Below, one piece after another: positions 8,693-16,651 of a stretch of 64,000 bases of DNA. A program made the translations under genes and the position numbers. This DNA is from Methanoregula sp. UBA64 (lineage in GTDB: Archaea > Halobacteriota > Methanomicrobia > Methanomicrobiales > Methanospirillaceae): the NCBI RefSeq assembly GCF_002502735.1, contig NZ_DAQC01000001.1, positions 997,190 to 1,061,189 on the forward strand. Reading direction: 5' to 3'. Within the stretch, counting starts at the first letter, position 1. The number at the start of each line of letters is the position of its first letter. The notes beneath the pieces are model-generated. The model was not told where the DNA came from and did not search any database. It worked only from the letters and a program-made list of their open reading frames with translations.

Positions 8693-10276
8693 TCAGGCTT
8701 TAGACTGCGTGATCATCATGTCATCGATACGGGTGAGCATGATCGCGGTCTCGGAAGCACTCTTGATGGACTGGCGTTTTGACCGGAGCGGTTCGAGGAC
8801 GCCTTCGGCCTTCATATCGATAACCTCGCCGGTGTAGACATTGAGGCCGGCGGTCTTTTGTCCCTTCGCATGGGCGTTCTTGAGGGCGACAAGCTTGTCG
8901 ATGGAGTTGTACCCCGAGTTTTCCGCAAGCGTCCGGGGGATGATCTCAAAGGCCGTGGCATACCCCTCGATTGCCAGCTGGACCCTTCCTCCGACGGTAG
9001 CAGCGTAATCGCGGATCTTCATCAAAAGCTCGGTCTCCACTGCACCGCCGCCGACCACATACGTACCGTCCTCGATTGCATCCATAACCACGCGGGTGCC
9101 ATCGACAACCGCACGTTCCAGCTCGTCGAGAAGGTAGTCGCTCGTGCCCCGGATGAGAATACTGACGGTTTTGGGATTCTTGCACCCGGATATCCGGGTG
9201 ATCGCCATGTCATTGTCCTCTTCCACGGTCGCGGCGTTCCCCAGATCCTTTGCCGTCAGATCTTCTGCCTTGTTCACGATGTTTCCCGAGAGCGCGCGTG
9301 CCGCGTACTTGAGATCCTTTTCCGGGACATCCTCGATCGCAAACACGCCGTGCTTTGCCAGGTAGAACTGAACCGCATCGGCAATCCCCTTCTGGCAGAG
9401 CACCACATTTGCGCCGGCGCTGATGATGGCATCGGCCAGTTTCTTAAACGTCTCCTGCTCCTGTTTTGAGAACGCGGAGATCTGATCGGCGCTCGTGATC
9501 TTGATCTTGGCCTTCGACTGGGTTTTTGTGATCTCCATCGCGGACGCAACAAGAGCAACCTTTGCCCCGGCAACCTTCTTTGGCATGGCGTCGTTTACCC
9601 GCGTCTTGTCAAGGACAATCCCGCGGATGAGCTCGGAATCGTCCATGGACTTTCCCTTCTGCTTCTTGATCATTACGTCGTCTTCATCGGCCACGTATTT
9701 CCCGTCGGTCTTTTTTGCAATGATCATGACCGCGTCCACGATGATCCCGTCGAGTTTGGTCTTGACCGATTCGATCGATTTTCCCGTGATTGCGGTGTCG
9801 GCGATCTTAAGGAGCGTCTTCCGGTCGGTCGGGTCGACCTTAAAGGAAAGGGCGTCCGTGATCTGGAGGGCCTTGTCCATACCAAGACGGTAGCCCTGGG
9901 AGATAACGGTCGGGTGGATCCCCGTTTCGAGCAGTTTTTCTGCCTGTTCCATTAAGGCGCCGGCAATGACAACGGCAGTCGTGGTCCCGTCCCCGACCTC
10001 GTCGTCCTGCGTGTTTGCGATTTCGACGATCATCTTTCCGCCGGGGTGCTTTACCGAGATCTCACTTAAGATGGTGGCACCGTCGTTGGTGATGACAATA
10101 TCCCCGGTCGAACCGACAAGCATCTTGTCCATGCCCCGGGGGCCAAGGGTGGTCCGGACCGCGTTTGCTATCGCCTTTGCGGCCATGATATTCGAGTGCT
10201 GGGCTTCCTCGCCGCGATTCCGTGTTGTTCCTTCTTTGAGAATAATAATGGGCTGTCCGCCAAGCTGTTGTGACAT
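8693..10276 (-). CDS. Thermosome subunit (group II chaperonin)
   Basis: A 527-residue group II chaperonin subunit with the ATPase motifs TTLGPRGMDKMLV, ITNDGATILSE and GDGTTTAVVIAG, and an apical domain carrying the helical lid. It forms a double ring that folds cytosolic proteins with prefoldin; the prefoldin alpha gene is at about 60 kb. The C-terminus ends ITQSKA and lacks the Gly/Met-rich tail often seen in thermosomes. A second paralogous subunit elsewhere in the genome is likely. Ribosome-binding sequence GGAAATG surrounds the start. Confidence 0.97.
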   Translation of the reverse strand: MSQQLGGQPIIILKEGTTRNRGEEAQHSNIMAAKAIANAVRTTLGPRGMDKMLVGSTGDIVITNDGATILSEISVKHPGGKMIVEIANTQDDEVGDGTTTAVVIAGALMEQAEKLLETGIHPTVISQGYRLGMDKALQITDALSFKVDPTDRKTLLKIADTAITGKSIESVKTKLDGIIVDAVMIIAKKTDGKYVADEDDVMIKKQKGKSMDDSELIRGIVLDKTRVNDAMPKKVAGAKVALVASAMEITKTQSKAKIKITSADQISAFSKQEQETFKKLADAIISAGANVVLCQKGIADAVQFYLAKHGVFAIEDVPEKDLKYAARALSGNIVNKAEDLTAKDLGNAATVEEDNDMAITRISGCKNPKTVSILIRGTSDYLLDELERAVVDGTRVVMDAIEDGTYVVGGGAVETELLMKIRDYAATVGGRVQLAIEGYATAFEIIPRTLAENSGYNSIDKLVALKNAHAKGQKTAGLNVYTGEVIDMKAEGVLEPLRSKRQSIKSASETAIMLTRIDDMMITQSKA

Positions 10277-10588
10277 TTCCTAAAACCTCTGGTTTTCCTT
10301 GTGTTTTCGTTTCGTATTCCGGCAAAGCCGTTCGTAGTCCCGGCAGGTACTCCCGGGTGTTGTGTACCGTGTAACCGGGGATGACTATCACGCCGCATCA
10401 CGGGTTATTTTGTAGGGAGGATTCTGGCCCCGGGCAGTTACCGGAAAAACCGGTTCTTTCTTTCGTCCCTGTGACGGTCAAACCTTGTCTCGTGACCACA
10501 TATGTCTATCTGTGAACCGGGTTGCCTTTACGGTGACTCTTTTTTTCAGACAAACAACCATTTAACCCCCGCCTTCATACCCCAACAC
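10277..10588. other. Divergent promoter region, no gene seen
   Basis: About 310 bases separate the thermosome start from the CARF-like gene. On the minus strand the thermosome leader holds AGAGGT (around 10266-10271 reversed) and purine-rich DNA. Around 10437-10462 lies CCGG-AAAAA-CCGG followed by TTCTTTCTTTC; its 12 bases CCGGTTCTTTCT recur in the pyrB upstream dyad. No convincing RNA gene or ORF is visible. Confidence 0.4.
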
Positions 10589-11428
10589 ATGCCATATCAG
10601 GGGCACATCCACATCATTGCCGCCGGTGAAAATCTCCCTTCCGTATTCACCGCATCGTTTCGGGACTATCCCGGGATCACCAGGGCGTACGTTTTTACCG
10701 ATACCGCCGTCTTTTACAAGCATGCGGATCCCGTGATCGAAAAGGGGAGACTGGCGGAGAGGAACGCGATCTCTGCATCAAAGAACACGTCAACTGCCCT
10801 TGGCATCCCGTTTCACGATGAGGTGATCTCCCCTCCTGCCTACCCTTCAGCCCGGGACGTGCTCACCCGGATCCGCCGGGAGTATCCTCTGGCGCGCTAC
10901 ACCTTCGATTGTGCTGGCGGGTCGCCGGCGCTTGGCATGGCGCTCCTCGCCCTTGCCCCGTGGGTAAACGGCACGGTACGGGCAGTGTTTGACGAGAAGG
11001 TCATGCGCCCGGTCCCGCTCCCGGACCTGTCACCCGTCGCCCTCCTTTCAAACCCCAACTACCAGACGATCCTCGCGCTGCTCATCAGGCACGGCAAAAA
11101 CGAGAAGAAGGCCACCGCGTTTGTCCATGTCCAGCGGCAGTATCTCTACGATCAGCTCTGGCCGCTCTACGTGATGGGGCGGGCCAAAAAAGATCCCCCG
11201 GCCGCGAGCTACAAGAAAGGGAGGAAGGCGGCGGACGAGCTGAGCCAGCAGATGTTTTCCGATTTTATGGCCGGACTCGTGAAAAACGGCCTTGCGGAGA
11301 TGGATGTCCCGGGCACGAACCGTAAGGAGAAGTTCTACCGGATCACGGAAAAGGGGGAGATGACATTCCGGTTTGGATCCCATCCGGCTACAAACGCGCT
11401 GGTCAAAACCGTACTGGAAGCGCTCTAG
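10589..11428 (+). CDS. CARF-like sensor with C-terminal winged helix
   Basis: A 279-residue protein from ATG 10589 (MPYQGHIHIIAAGENL); 29 residues of open frame upstream look non-coding. The N-terminal half is Rossmann-like. It has a strand-loop GHIHIIAAGEN, a central segment with conserved-looking basic residues, and the motif YTFDCAGGSPALGMALL, which resembles the D-x-TGGTK-x-M loop of CARF domains that bind cyclic oligonucleotides. The C-terminal half (about 175-270) is a winged helix (LLIRHGKNEKKATAF, MAGLVKNGLAEMDV, KFYRITEKGEMTF). The layout matches Csa3-like or DUF6293-type regulators. No CRISPR genes are nearby. The ligand and targets are unknown. Confidence 0.6.
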   Translation: MPYQGHIHIIAAGENLPSVFTASFRDYPGITRAYVFTDTAVFYKHADPVIEKGRLAERNAISASKNTSTALGIPFHDEVISPPAYPSARDVLTRIRREYPLARYTFDCAGGSPALGMALLALAPWVNGTVRAVFDEKVMRPVPLPDLSPVALLSNPNYQTILALLIRHGKNEKKATAFVHVQRQYLYDQLWPLYVMGRAKKDPPAASYKKGRKAADELSQQMFSDFMAGLVKNGLAEMDVPGTNRKEKFYRITEKGEMTFRFGSHPATNALVKTVLEAL

Positions 11429-11775
11429 ATCAGGTTCACGGCCGGGCAATGATCCGGTAATTTTCTTTTTCGCGCGAAAAAGAGGAGTAAGTTAGCAAGC
11501 CGATTATCGGATAGTTATCCGATAATCGGATGTACATCTGACTGGCCAAATTTTTCTTCGGCGTGGAATTTTTGGGGATCCGGATTTTTTGGAAAAATAT
11601 CCGGATCGTCCGGGCCGGTAAAATTTTTCGCGGCCAAAAAAATTCCGGTTTTTTCTTTTCGCGGCAGGAAAAATATCCGGGCCCGGGAAAATTCCCGTCC
11701 CTTTTTTTCCAACTTCTTTGCGCTTTATACCGCATCCGGATCCAGCATTGATCAATCCTCCAAACAGGTGCACGC
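11429..11775. other. Dyad-rich spacer without a convincing long gene
   Basis: This spacer is unusually structured and AT-rich in patches. It contains the twin palindromes at 11500-11529, a 14-base direct repeat GGAAAAATATCCGG at 11591-11604 and 11667-11680, two copies of self-complementary ATCCGGAT flanking the first of these, and further short dyads (GGGCCCGGG, GGGAAAATTCCC). It ends in a T tract near 11700-11707 and a TATA-like CTTTATA at 11723-11729. It could hold a terminator, operators or a structured RNA. No reading frame in it looks protein-coding. Confidence 0.5.
11500..11529. promoter_or_regulatory. Twin palindrome, probable regulator site or hairpin
   Basis: A perfect inverted repeat with 14-base arms (11500-11513 and 11516-11529) around a 2-base centre GT. 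Each arm also holds its own 11-base palindrome, CCGATTATCGG and CCGATAATCGG, spaced 19 bases centre to centre, about two helical turns. This nested design suits a dimer-of-dimers DNA-binding protein, though as RNA it would also form a long stem. It sits 72 bases after the CARF-like gene. Confidence 0.6.
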
Positions 11776-11919
11776 ATGACCATGACCGCAACAACGACCG
11801 CAACCAGGAATGTGACGCAGGCAATGCAGAAGATCCCCCTCTCCATCCATATCGCAGGTATCCTCCTCCTTGTTGCGGTCACGGTCTGGTGCGGCCCTGT
11901 CGCCCCGGCCTTCCTGTAA
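11776..11919 (+). CDS. Small single-pass membrane protein
   Basis: A 47-residue frame starting MTMTATTTATRNVTQAM. It continues with a basic/amphipathic stretch QKIPLSIHIAG and a hydrophobic segment ILLLVAVTVW, ending in GPVAPAFL. Support comes from AGGTG 5 bases upstream of the ATG, a TATA-like CTTTATA at 11723-11729, and GC-rich third positions like the neighbouring genes. No family is recognised. It could be a genuine small protein or a chance frame. Confidence 0.45.
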   Translation: MTMTATTTATRNVTQAMQKIPLSIHIAGILLLVAVTVWCGPVAPAFL

Positions 11920-11952
11920 GGGAACGGCAAAAGAAAAGAAGATGGGTTTTTC

Positions 11953-13620
11953 TTACAGGAACGTGAGCGGGTTGAGTTCCGCTGCGGGACTGGTGTGCCC
12001 CTTGATCCTCTTTATCAGCGCAAGTTCGGCAGTAAGGCCGAGCTCTTTTGCATAGGTCTCTGCAAGGGCCAGCTTGTCTGAGGTATCCGCATACTTGTCC
12101 GGGTAGAGATCGGCCATGGCAAGGTAGAGCAGCGATTCCGAGATAAAGCACTGCGCCATCCCCCATTTGGAGCCGATCTGGCAGTAGATCGAGAATGCAC
12201 TGCTGTACTTTGCATCGATATCCTTTGGCAGCGGCCGGCCAAACTTCTGGCAGGCGATCCGGGCAAGCTCGCACTCCCCGACAAGCGTATGGGCAAACCA
12301 GCTGATGCTCCGGATACGCTGCGCCGCGGCCTTTGCCTCCTCGTACAGGCCGGATGCCCGGGCAAGGTACGGGTCGGCAGCCGCAGCATCGGGAGCGGCA
12401 AATGCGTACGCCCGCATCAGTTCCGCAAGCTCCGGGAGCAGGCGCACCCGGCCCCAGAACATCCCGTCCTCGTAGATTGCTTCTGCTGCCTGGTAGCTCT
12501 CGCGGGCCCGGTCAAGTTCGCCGGTGAGCCGAAAGACCGTCCCGGTCCTCCGCCAGATATCCGCCCGGACCTCCTCACAATCCGGGTCGCGGTGCCCAGG
12601 ATCGGCCTCGGCAGCCATTTTTGCGGCAAGCGTAAGCCGGGCCGGGGCAAGCCCGGGGGCAACAGCTCCGCAGATCAGCTCCACTTCCGCAGCGCCGAGC
12701 AGGTTTCGTGCCTGCGTAAACGCCGGGGCGCCGGCCCTCCGTGCGTCAAGAAGATACGCCTCCTTTGCACCGGTAAGATCGTTCTTATGGAGGAGTACGC
12801 TTCCTTTCGAGATCCGGGCCGCGGCAAGGATCGTGGCAAGATCGAGGTTCTGCCTGCGGGCAAGGCCGATCCCGTGCTCAAAGGTCGCCTCCGCTGCATC
12901 GTACAGGTCGAGTACCTGGAAGAACTGCGCGTACCAGAAGAAGAACCGGGCCTCGTGCTCTTCAGGGGGCGCGGTTGCCACGAACCGGAGGAAGTCCCGG
13001 GCAAGCGACCCATCGATATCGCTTGCCGGCACCTTCCCGGTAAAGATATCGTCGTAGATCCCTTCCAGGTAGTCGCCAATAGCCCCCGGGTTCCCGAGCA
13101 GGGCGGAAAACGTACTGTAGGCCTTCTCGACCTCATGGCCCCGCTCCGTGCGTTCGCCGATAGCCGAGATCACCCGGGGCTGGACGCCCTCGGGTTTTCC
13201 TTCCCCGCCCGTGCGCGAGATCTCGCCAAGGAGGATCTTGAGGTCAAGGAGCCCGCCGGCCGGGTTTCCCCGGCACCGGACCAGGACGTAGCGGTTGAAG
13301 AGCCATGACCGGCGGATGAAATAGTAGGGGTTGGTGCGCTCGTTTCCCGCCCGGGCAACGATCCCCATACCAATCAGGACTTCGAGGCGCTTGCGCAATG
13401 CCGACTCCGAGATGGCGTGCTCCTTTTGCCCGGCGGCATTGACCCGCACGAGGATCTGGGGGATCTTGAGCGGGCCGTCATACAGGGCAAGCAGCGTCCC
13501 GCGACCTGCGGCGGACAGGCCGGGCTCATCAGCCACAATCCGCCCAAAGGTCTCCCGGTCAGGGTACATCATTGCCGGTAGGGTGGTACTACCGGAAGAA
13601 AAAGATTCGGATATGTTCAT
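11953..13620 (-). CDS. Winged-helix protein with TPR-like repeats
   Basis: A 555-residue protein. Residues about 20-115 look like a winged helix (GRGTLLALYDGPLKIPQIL, SESALRKRLEVLIGMGIVAR, with the wing NPYYFIRRSW). Residues about 170-530 are helical TPR-like hairpins, for example FFFWYAQFFQVLDLYDAAEA, RTGTVFRLTGELDRARESYQ and AFSIYCQIGSKWGMAQC. The plan recalls transcription factors whose TPR region senses a partner or small ligand. No catalytic motif is seen. It is convergent with the small membrane protein and stands alone. Confidence 0.65.
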   Translation of the reverse strand: MNISESFSSGSTTLPAMMYPDRETFGRIVADEPGLSAAGRGTLLALYDGPLKIPQILVRVNAAGQKEHAISESALRKRLEVLIGMGIVARAGNERTNPYYFIRRSWLFNRYVLVRCRGNPAGGLLDLKILLGEISRTGGEGKPEGVQPRVISAIGERTERGHEVEKAYSTFSALLGNPGAIGDYLEGIYDDIFTGKVPASDIDGSLARDFLRFVATAPPEEHEARFFFWYAQFFQVLDLYDAAEATFEHGIGLARRQNLDLATILAAARISKGSVLLHKNDLTGAKEAYLLDARRAGAPAFTQARNLLGAAEVELICGAVAPGLAPARLTLAAKMAAEADPGHRDPDCEEVRADIWRRTGTVFRLTGELDRARESYQAAEAIYEDGMFWGRVRLLPELAELMRAYAFAAPDAAAADPYLARASGLYEEAKAAAQRIRSISWFAHTLVGECELARIACQKFGRPLPKDIDAKYSSAFSIYCQIGSKWGMAQCFISESLLYLAMADLYPDKYADTSDKLALAETYAKELGLTAELALIKRIKGHTSPAAELNPLTFL

Positions 13621-13750
13621 GAGGCTGAAATGAGGGGGGCGGCACCCGGGACGGGTAAGACACCTGTCGGGGGGGAATCGCCCGGAATGGAAAAAACCGC
13701 CGGGTTTTTTTCCATCTTCGGGCCCCTTATATCACCCCCCTCCCAACATC

Positions 13751-13912
13751 ATGATCATGCCAGGAGAGATCCTGGACACGCACGAGCAGCAGGGGACGAC
13801 AAGGTCCTCACAGGAATCCATCGGGAATACCCCTTTTAGGGAGTTTGTAGGGGCCTTCCTGATCGTTACCACAAAAAATCGCCAGAAAGAACCGGGCCTC
13901 GTGTTTCCCTGA
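13751..13912 (+). CDS. Possible small protein, 53 residues
   Basis: The frame starts MIMPGEILDTHEQQG and ends KNRQKEPGLVFP, with a short hydrophobic stretch FVGAFLIVTT. A TATA-like CTTATAT lies 21 bases upstream of the ATG, which would give a leaderless transcript. No Shine-Dalgarno is present in front of the ATG. The last codons overlap the left arm of the inverted repeat at 13882-13931, so the gene would end in that hairpin. No family is recognised and it may be fortuitous. Confidence 0.3.
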   Translation: MIMPGEILDTHEQQGTTRSSQESIGNTPFREFVGAFLIVTTKNRQKEPGLVFP

Positions 13913-13931
13913 ACCGGCCGGTTCTTTCTGG
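13882..13931. repeat. 14-base inverted repeat upstream of pyrB
   Basis: Arms CCAGAAAGAACCGG (13882-13895) and CCGGTTCTTTCTGG (13918-13931) are exactly complementary around a 22-base loop. It may act as a transcription-end hairpin for the small frame before it, or as a control element for pyrBI about 260 bases downstream. The sequence alone does not decide. Confidence 0.5.
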
Positions 13932-14189
13932 CAGATCCAGTCACCTCACACGACAGCGGCCCCTCGCAGGCAGAAGGGGCCAGGCGTAACGGAACGGGGA
14001 GCAAGGGAAGGATGATACCACCCTCTCATATTACCATCAGGCCTCCTCCAATTCACCCCATACCCCAGGATAAGACCTCCCCGTTCCCGCTACCAGCGCC
14101 CTGCTTTTATCCGGATTACCACCCGAAGAGAAGGATAGGTACATTAGGTTTTGCGGCATACCTCTCATCCAGCGCACGCGCCGGAGGGG

Positions 14190-15092
14190 TTGTATACGCA
14201 CCATATCATTTCCATCGGGGATTTTGACCGCAGCGCGATCGATCGGCTGCTGGATCATGCGGTACAGATCGGGAAGAACAAGTACGACAAAAACGCCCTT
14301 GACGGCAAAATCCTTGCCGTCCTCTTTTTTGAACCAAGCACCCGGACACGGATGTCCTTTGAATCCGCCATGGCACGCCTCGGCGGATCGTCCATCTCGG
14401 TGAGCAGTGTCGAGGCCTGCTCAATGGCAAAGGGCGAGACGCTCGCCGACACGGTCCGGGTGGTGAGCGGGTACGCGGACGCGATCGTGATCCGGCACCC
14501 GAAAGAGGGCGCAGCCCGGCTCGCGGCTGAGTTTGCCACGGTGCCGGTGATTAACGCCGGGGACGGTGCCGGCCAGCACCCATCCCAGACGCTCCTCGAC
14601 CTGTACACGATCCGCCAGTCGATGAAGATCGACGGGATCGATGTGGCGCTTGTCGGCGACCTGCGGTACGGGCGGACCGCCCACTCGCTTGCCTCTGCGC
14701 TCTCCCTGTATGGAGTCCGGCTCCACACGGTCTCTCCCCCGGGTCTCGAACTCCCGCCGGGCCTTGTAAACAACCTGACCGAACAGGGGATGGAGATTGT
14801 TGTGCACGAGACCCTGGAAGAGGTGGTAAACGACCTCGATGTCCTGTACGTGACCCGGGTCCAGCGCGAACGGTTCCCCGACCCGGCCTCGTACTTCAAC
14901 GTGGCCTCCAGCTACCGGATCACTCCCGAACTGCTCGCGAGGGCAAAGAAGCACTTAATTGTCCTGCACCCGCTCCCGCGGGTGGACGAGATCGACCCGC
15001 GGCTTGATGCAACCCCCCATGCAAAATACTTCGAGCAGTCCAAGAACGGGGTGCCGGTCAGAATGGCAATGCTCCTGGACGTGATGAAATGA
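14190..15092 (+). CDS. pyrB: Aspartate carbamoyltransferase catalytic chain
   Basis: PyrB condenses carbamoyl phosphate and aspartate in the first committed step of pyrimidine synthesis. The carbamoyl-phosphate loop FEPSTRTRMSFESAM and the HPSQTLLDLYTI, VGDLRYGRTAHSL and HPLPRVDEID motifs are all intact. No ATG opens the frame. I choose TTG 14190 because the protein then begins like other archaeal PyrB (x-HHIISIGDFDR), although the upstream GGAGG is only 2 bases away; TTG 14151 is the alternative. Its last codons overlap pyrI as ATGA. Confidence 0.93.
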   Translation: MYTHHIISIGDFDRSAIDRLLDHAVQIGKNKYDKNALDGKILAVLFFEPSTRTRMSFESAMARLGGSSISVSSVEACSMAKGETLADTVRVVSGYADAIVIRHPKEGAARLAAEFATVPVINAGDGAGQHPSQTLLDLYTIRQSMKIDGIDVALVGDLRYGRTAHSLASALSLYGVRLHTVSPPGLELPPGLVNNLTEQGMEIVVHETLEEVVNDLDVLYVTRVQRERFPDPASYFNVASSYRITPELLARAKKHLIVLHPLPRVDEIDPRLDATPHAKYFEQSKNGVPVRMAMLLDVMK

Positions 15093-15586
15093 AGCACATC
15101 GCAGCACCCGCCGATACCGGGGAGGAGATAGGAGAAGGCCTCTTAATCCGGAGGATCAAGAACGGCACCGTGATCGACCACATCGACGCCGGGGAGGCAC
15201 TAAACGTGGTAAAGATCCTCGGGATCGCGGGAACGACCCTTGAATCCCTCTCGATTGCCACGAATGTCCCGAGCAAGAACAAGGGGAAAAAGGATATCGT
15301 GAAGATCTCCAACCGGGAACTCTTAAAGGAAGAGGTAGACCGGATCGCGCTCATCTCCCCGAACGCAACGATCAACATCATCCGGAACTTCAAGGTCTGC
15401 GAGAAAGAGGGGGTTGAGGTCCCGACCATGATTGTCGGGAGCGTGCGGTGCCCGAACCCCGGCTGTATCACCCGGACAAACGAGCCGATCAAGAGCCGGT
15501 TTGCCGTGCTCCCGGGCGGCAAGGGCCTGCGCTGCCTGTACTGCGACTCGGTGATCTCAAAAGACATCACCAGTTATATCATATAA
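15089..15586 (+). CDS. pyrI: Aspartate carbamoyltransferase regulatory chain
   Basis: A 165-residue PyrI. The N-terminal allosteric domain binds nucleotides (LLIRRIKNGTVIDHIDAGEAL). The C-terminal zinc domain has four cysteines in CPNPGC and CLYCDS, which dock onto PyrB. With pyrB it builds the dodecameric, feedback-regulated enzyme. It is translationally coupled to pyrB through an ATGA overlap. The length is slightly above the bacterial form and all zinc ligands are present. Confidence 0.95.
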   Translation: MKHIAAPADTGEEIGEGLLIRRIKNGTVIDHIDAGEALNVVKILGIAGTTLESLSIATNVPSKNKGKKDIVKISNRELLKEEVDRIALISPNATINIIRNFKVCEKEGVEVPTMIVGSVRCPNPGCITRTNEPIKSRFAVLPGGKGLRCLYCDSVISKDITSYII

Positions 15587-15634
15587 CCGGCGTTTTTTCT
15601 TTTTTCCTGACGTTTACCGCTGCAGTGTGCTTGT

Positions 15635-16126
15635 TTAGTCCTGCGTACGGATCAAATGTCCGTGGGTATCGATCTCCCCGCGCCAGATACGGGTTGAAGA
15701 GATCCAGCGGCCGTCCTCGGCAAGCACGCAGGTGATCTGGTGGATATCCACCTTGCGCAGGTTCTTTGCCCGCCGCATCTTGTTGATCTCGACAGCAACG
15801 GGAAGCGTCTCCTCGGAGACGACGATGGCATCGAAGTCCGCATCGAGCGCCGAACCGAACCGGTCGCTTAAGGGTTCGACCTCCCACCGGGTTGCATACT
15901 TTTTTTCCGCAGCAGCGGCCGTAATGGTGCCGGTAATGTACTGCTCAAGATCGGATTTGCGCTCGGCAAACGGGTGGATGGGATGGGTCTTATGGCTCGC
16001 AAAGGCATCGTTAGTGAGCCCGATCACGACCTCGCCGTCAGGGCCTGCAAGCGCAAACGAGCGCGAGAGCAGGCGCTTGTGGCCGTCGTGCAGCGGGTCA
16101 AATGTGCCCCCTACCATAACCTTCAT
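15635..16126 (-). CDS. coaD: Phosphopantetheine adenylyltransferase, archaeal type
   Basis: A 163-residue nucleotidyltransferase that transfers AMP from ATP to 4'-phosphopantetheine in coenzyme A synthesis. The N-terminal GGTFDPLHDGHKRLL motif contains the HxGH-like site, and WISSTRIWRGEID matches the ISSTRI substrate loop of the archaeal/eukaryotic PPAT family. Convergent with pyrI and divergent from the gamma-CA gene by 30 bases. Confidence 0.92.
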   Translation of the reverse strand: MKVMVGGTFDPLHDGHKRLLSRSFALAGPDGEVVIGLTNDAFASHKTHPIHPFAERKSDLEQYITGTITAAAAEKKYATRWEVEPLSDRFGSALDADFDAIVVSEETLPVAVEINKMRRAKNLRKVDIHQITCVLAEDGRWISSTRIWRGEIDTHGHLIRTQD

Positions 16127-16156
16127 ACTGTCTGTACCTTAAGTTCCTATGGTATT

Positions 16157-16651
16157 ATGGGTATGGATGGGAAGATTGCAGGGACCCCGCTCTGGTGCGC
16201 CCCCAATGCGACCATGGTGGGGAAGGTCACGGTGGGATCTGATGTCGGGATCTGGTTTGGGGCAGTCATCCGGGCCGACAAGGACCGGATCATAATCGGC
16301 GACCGCTCGAATATCCAGGACAACTGCGTAGTCCACACGAGCGCCGGGTTCCCGACCACGCTCGGGTGCGATGTCTCCGTAGGCCACGGGGCGATCCTCC
16401 ACGGGTGCACGATCAAGGACCGGGTGCTCGTCGGTATGGGCGCGATTGTCCTCAACGGTGCCGTTGTGGGTGAAGATTCCCTGATCGGCGCCGGGGCGGT
16501 TGTCACCGAGGGCATGCAGATCCCGCCCGGCTCGGTCGTGCTCGGCGTCCCGGGCAAAGCGATCAAGCAGACAACGCCGGCCCAGCGCCAGCATATCCTG
16601 GAAAACGCAGCATCCTATGTGAAGCTTGCCGGGGAATACACCCATGCGTGA
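16157..16651 (+). CDS. Gamma carbonic anhydrase-like hexapeptide protein
   Basis: A left-handed beta-helix protein of about 164 residues built from hexapeptide repeats. Three zinc-binding histidines are visible in DNCVVHTSAG, VGHGAILHG and its second histidine. The C-terminus ends with a helix (AQRQHILENAASYVKLAGEY) typical of the family. Members include carbonic anhydrases and inactive YrdA-like scaffolds; activity is not proven by the ligands alone. Starts at ATG 16157 or 16163. It overlaps the HdrA-like gene by 8 bases (ATGCGTGA), so the two are coupled. Confidence 0.86.
   Translation: MGMDGKIAGTPLWCAPNATMVGKVTVGSDVGIWFGAVIRADKDRIIIGDRSNIQDNCVVHTSAGFPTTLGCDVSVGHGAILHGCTIKDRVLVGMGAIVLNGAVVGEDSLIGAGAVVTEGMQIPPGSVVLGVPGKAIKQTTPAQRQHILENAASYVKLAGEYTHA

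Larger units (their letters stand above)
13621..14189. other. Long spacer before pyrBI with dyads and a small frame
   Basis: About 570 bases without a secure gene. It holds a near-perfect 12-base dyad ATGGAAAAAACC/GGTTTTTTTCCAT (13687-13698 and 13703-13715, loop GCCG), a TATA box CTTATAT (13726-13732) in front of a 53-codon frame, and a 14-base inverted repeat at 13882-13931. Part may be the pyrBI promoter and leader. The region just before pyrB contains GGAGG at 14183-14187. Confidence 0.45.

Noticed and set aside
11436..11930. A 164-codon minus-strand frame in the dyad-rich spacer.
   Set aside because: Its Phe/Lys/Pro-rich translation comes from A and T runs and palindromes. It lacks a ribosome-binding site and conflicts with the TATA-led small frame.
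13732..14004. A 90-codon minus-strand frame upstream of pyrB.
   Set aside because: It reads through the inverted repeat arms and has no start signal or domain.
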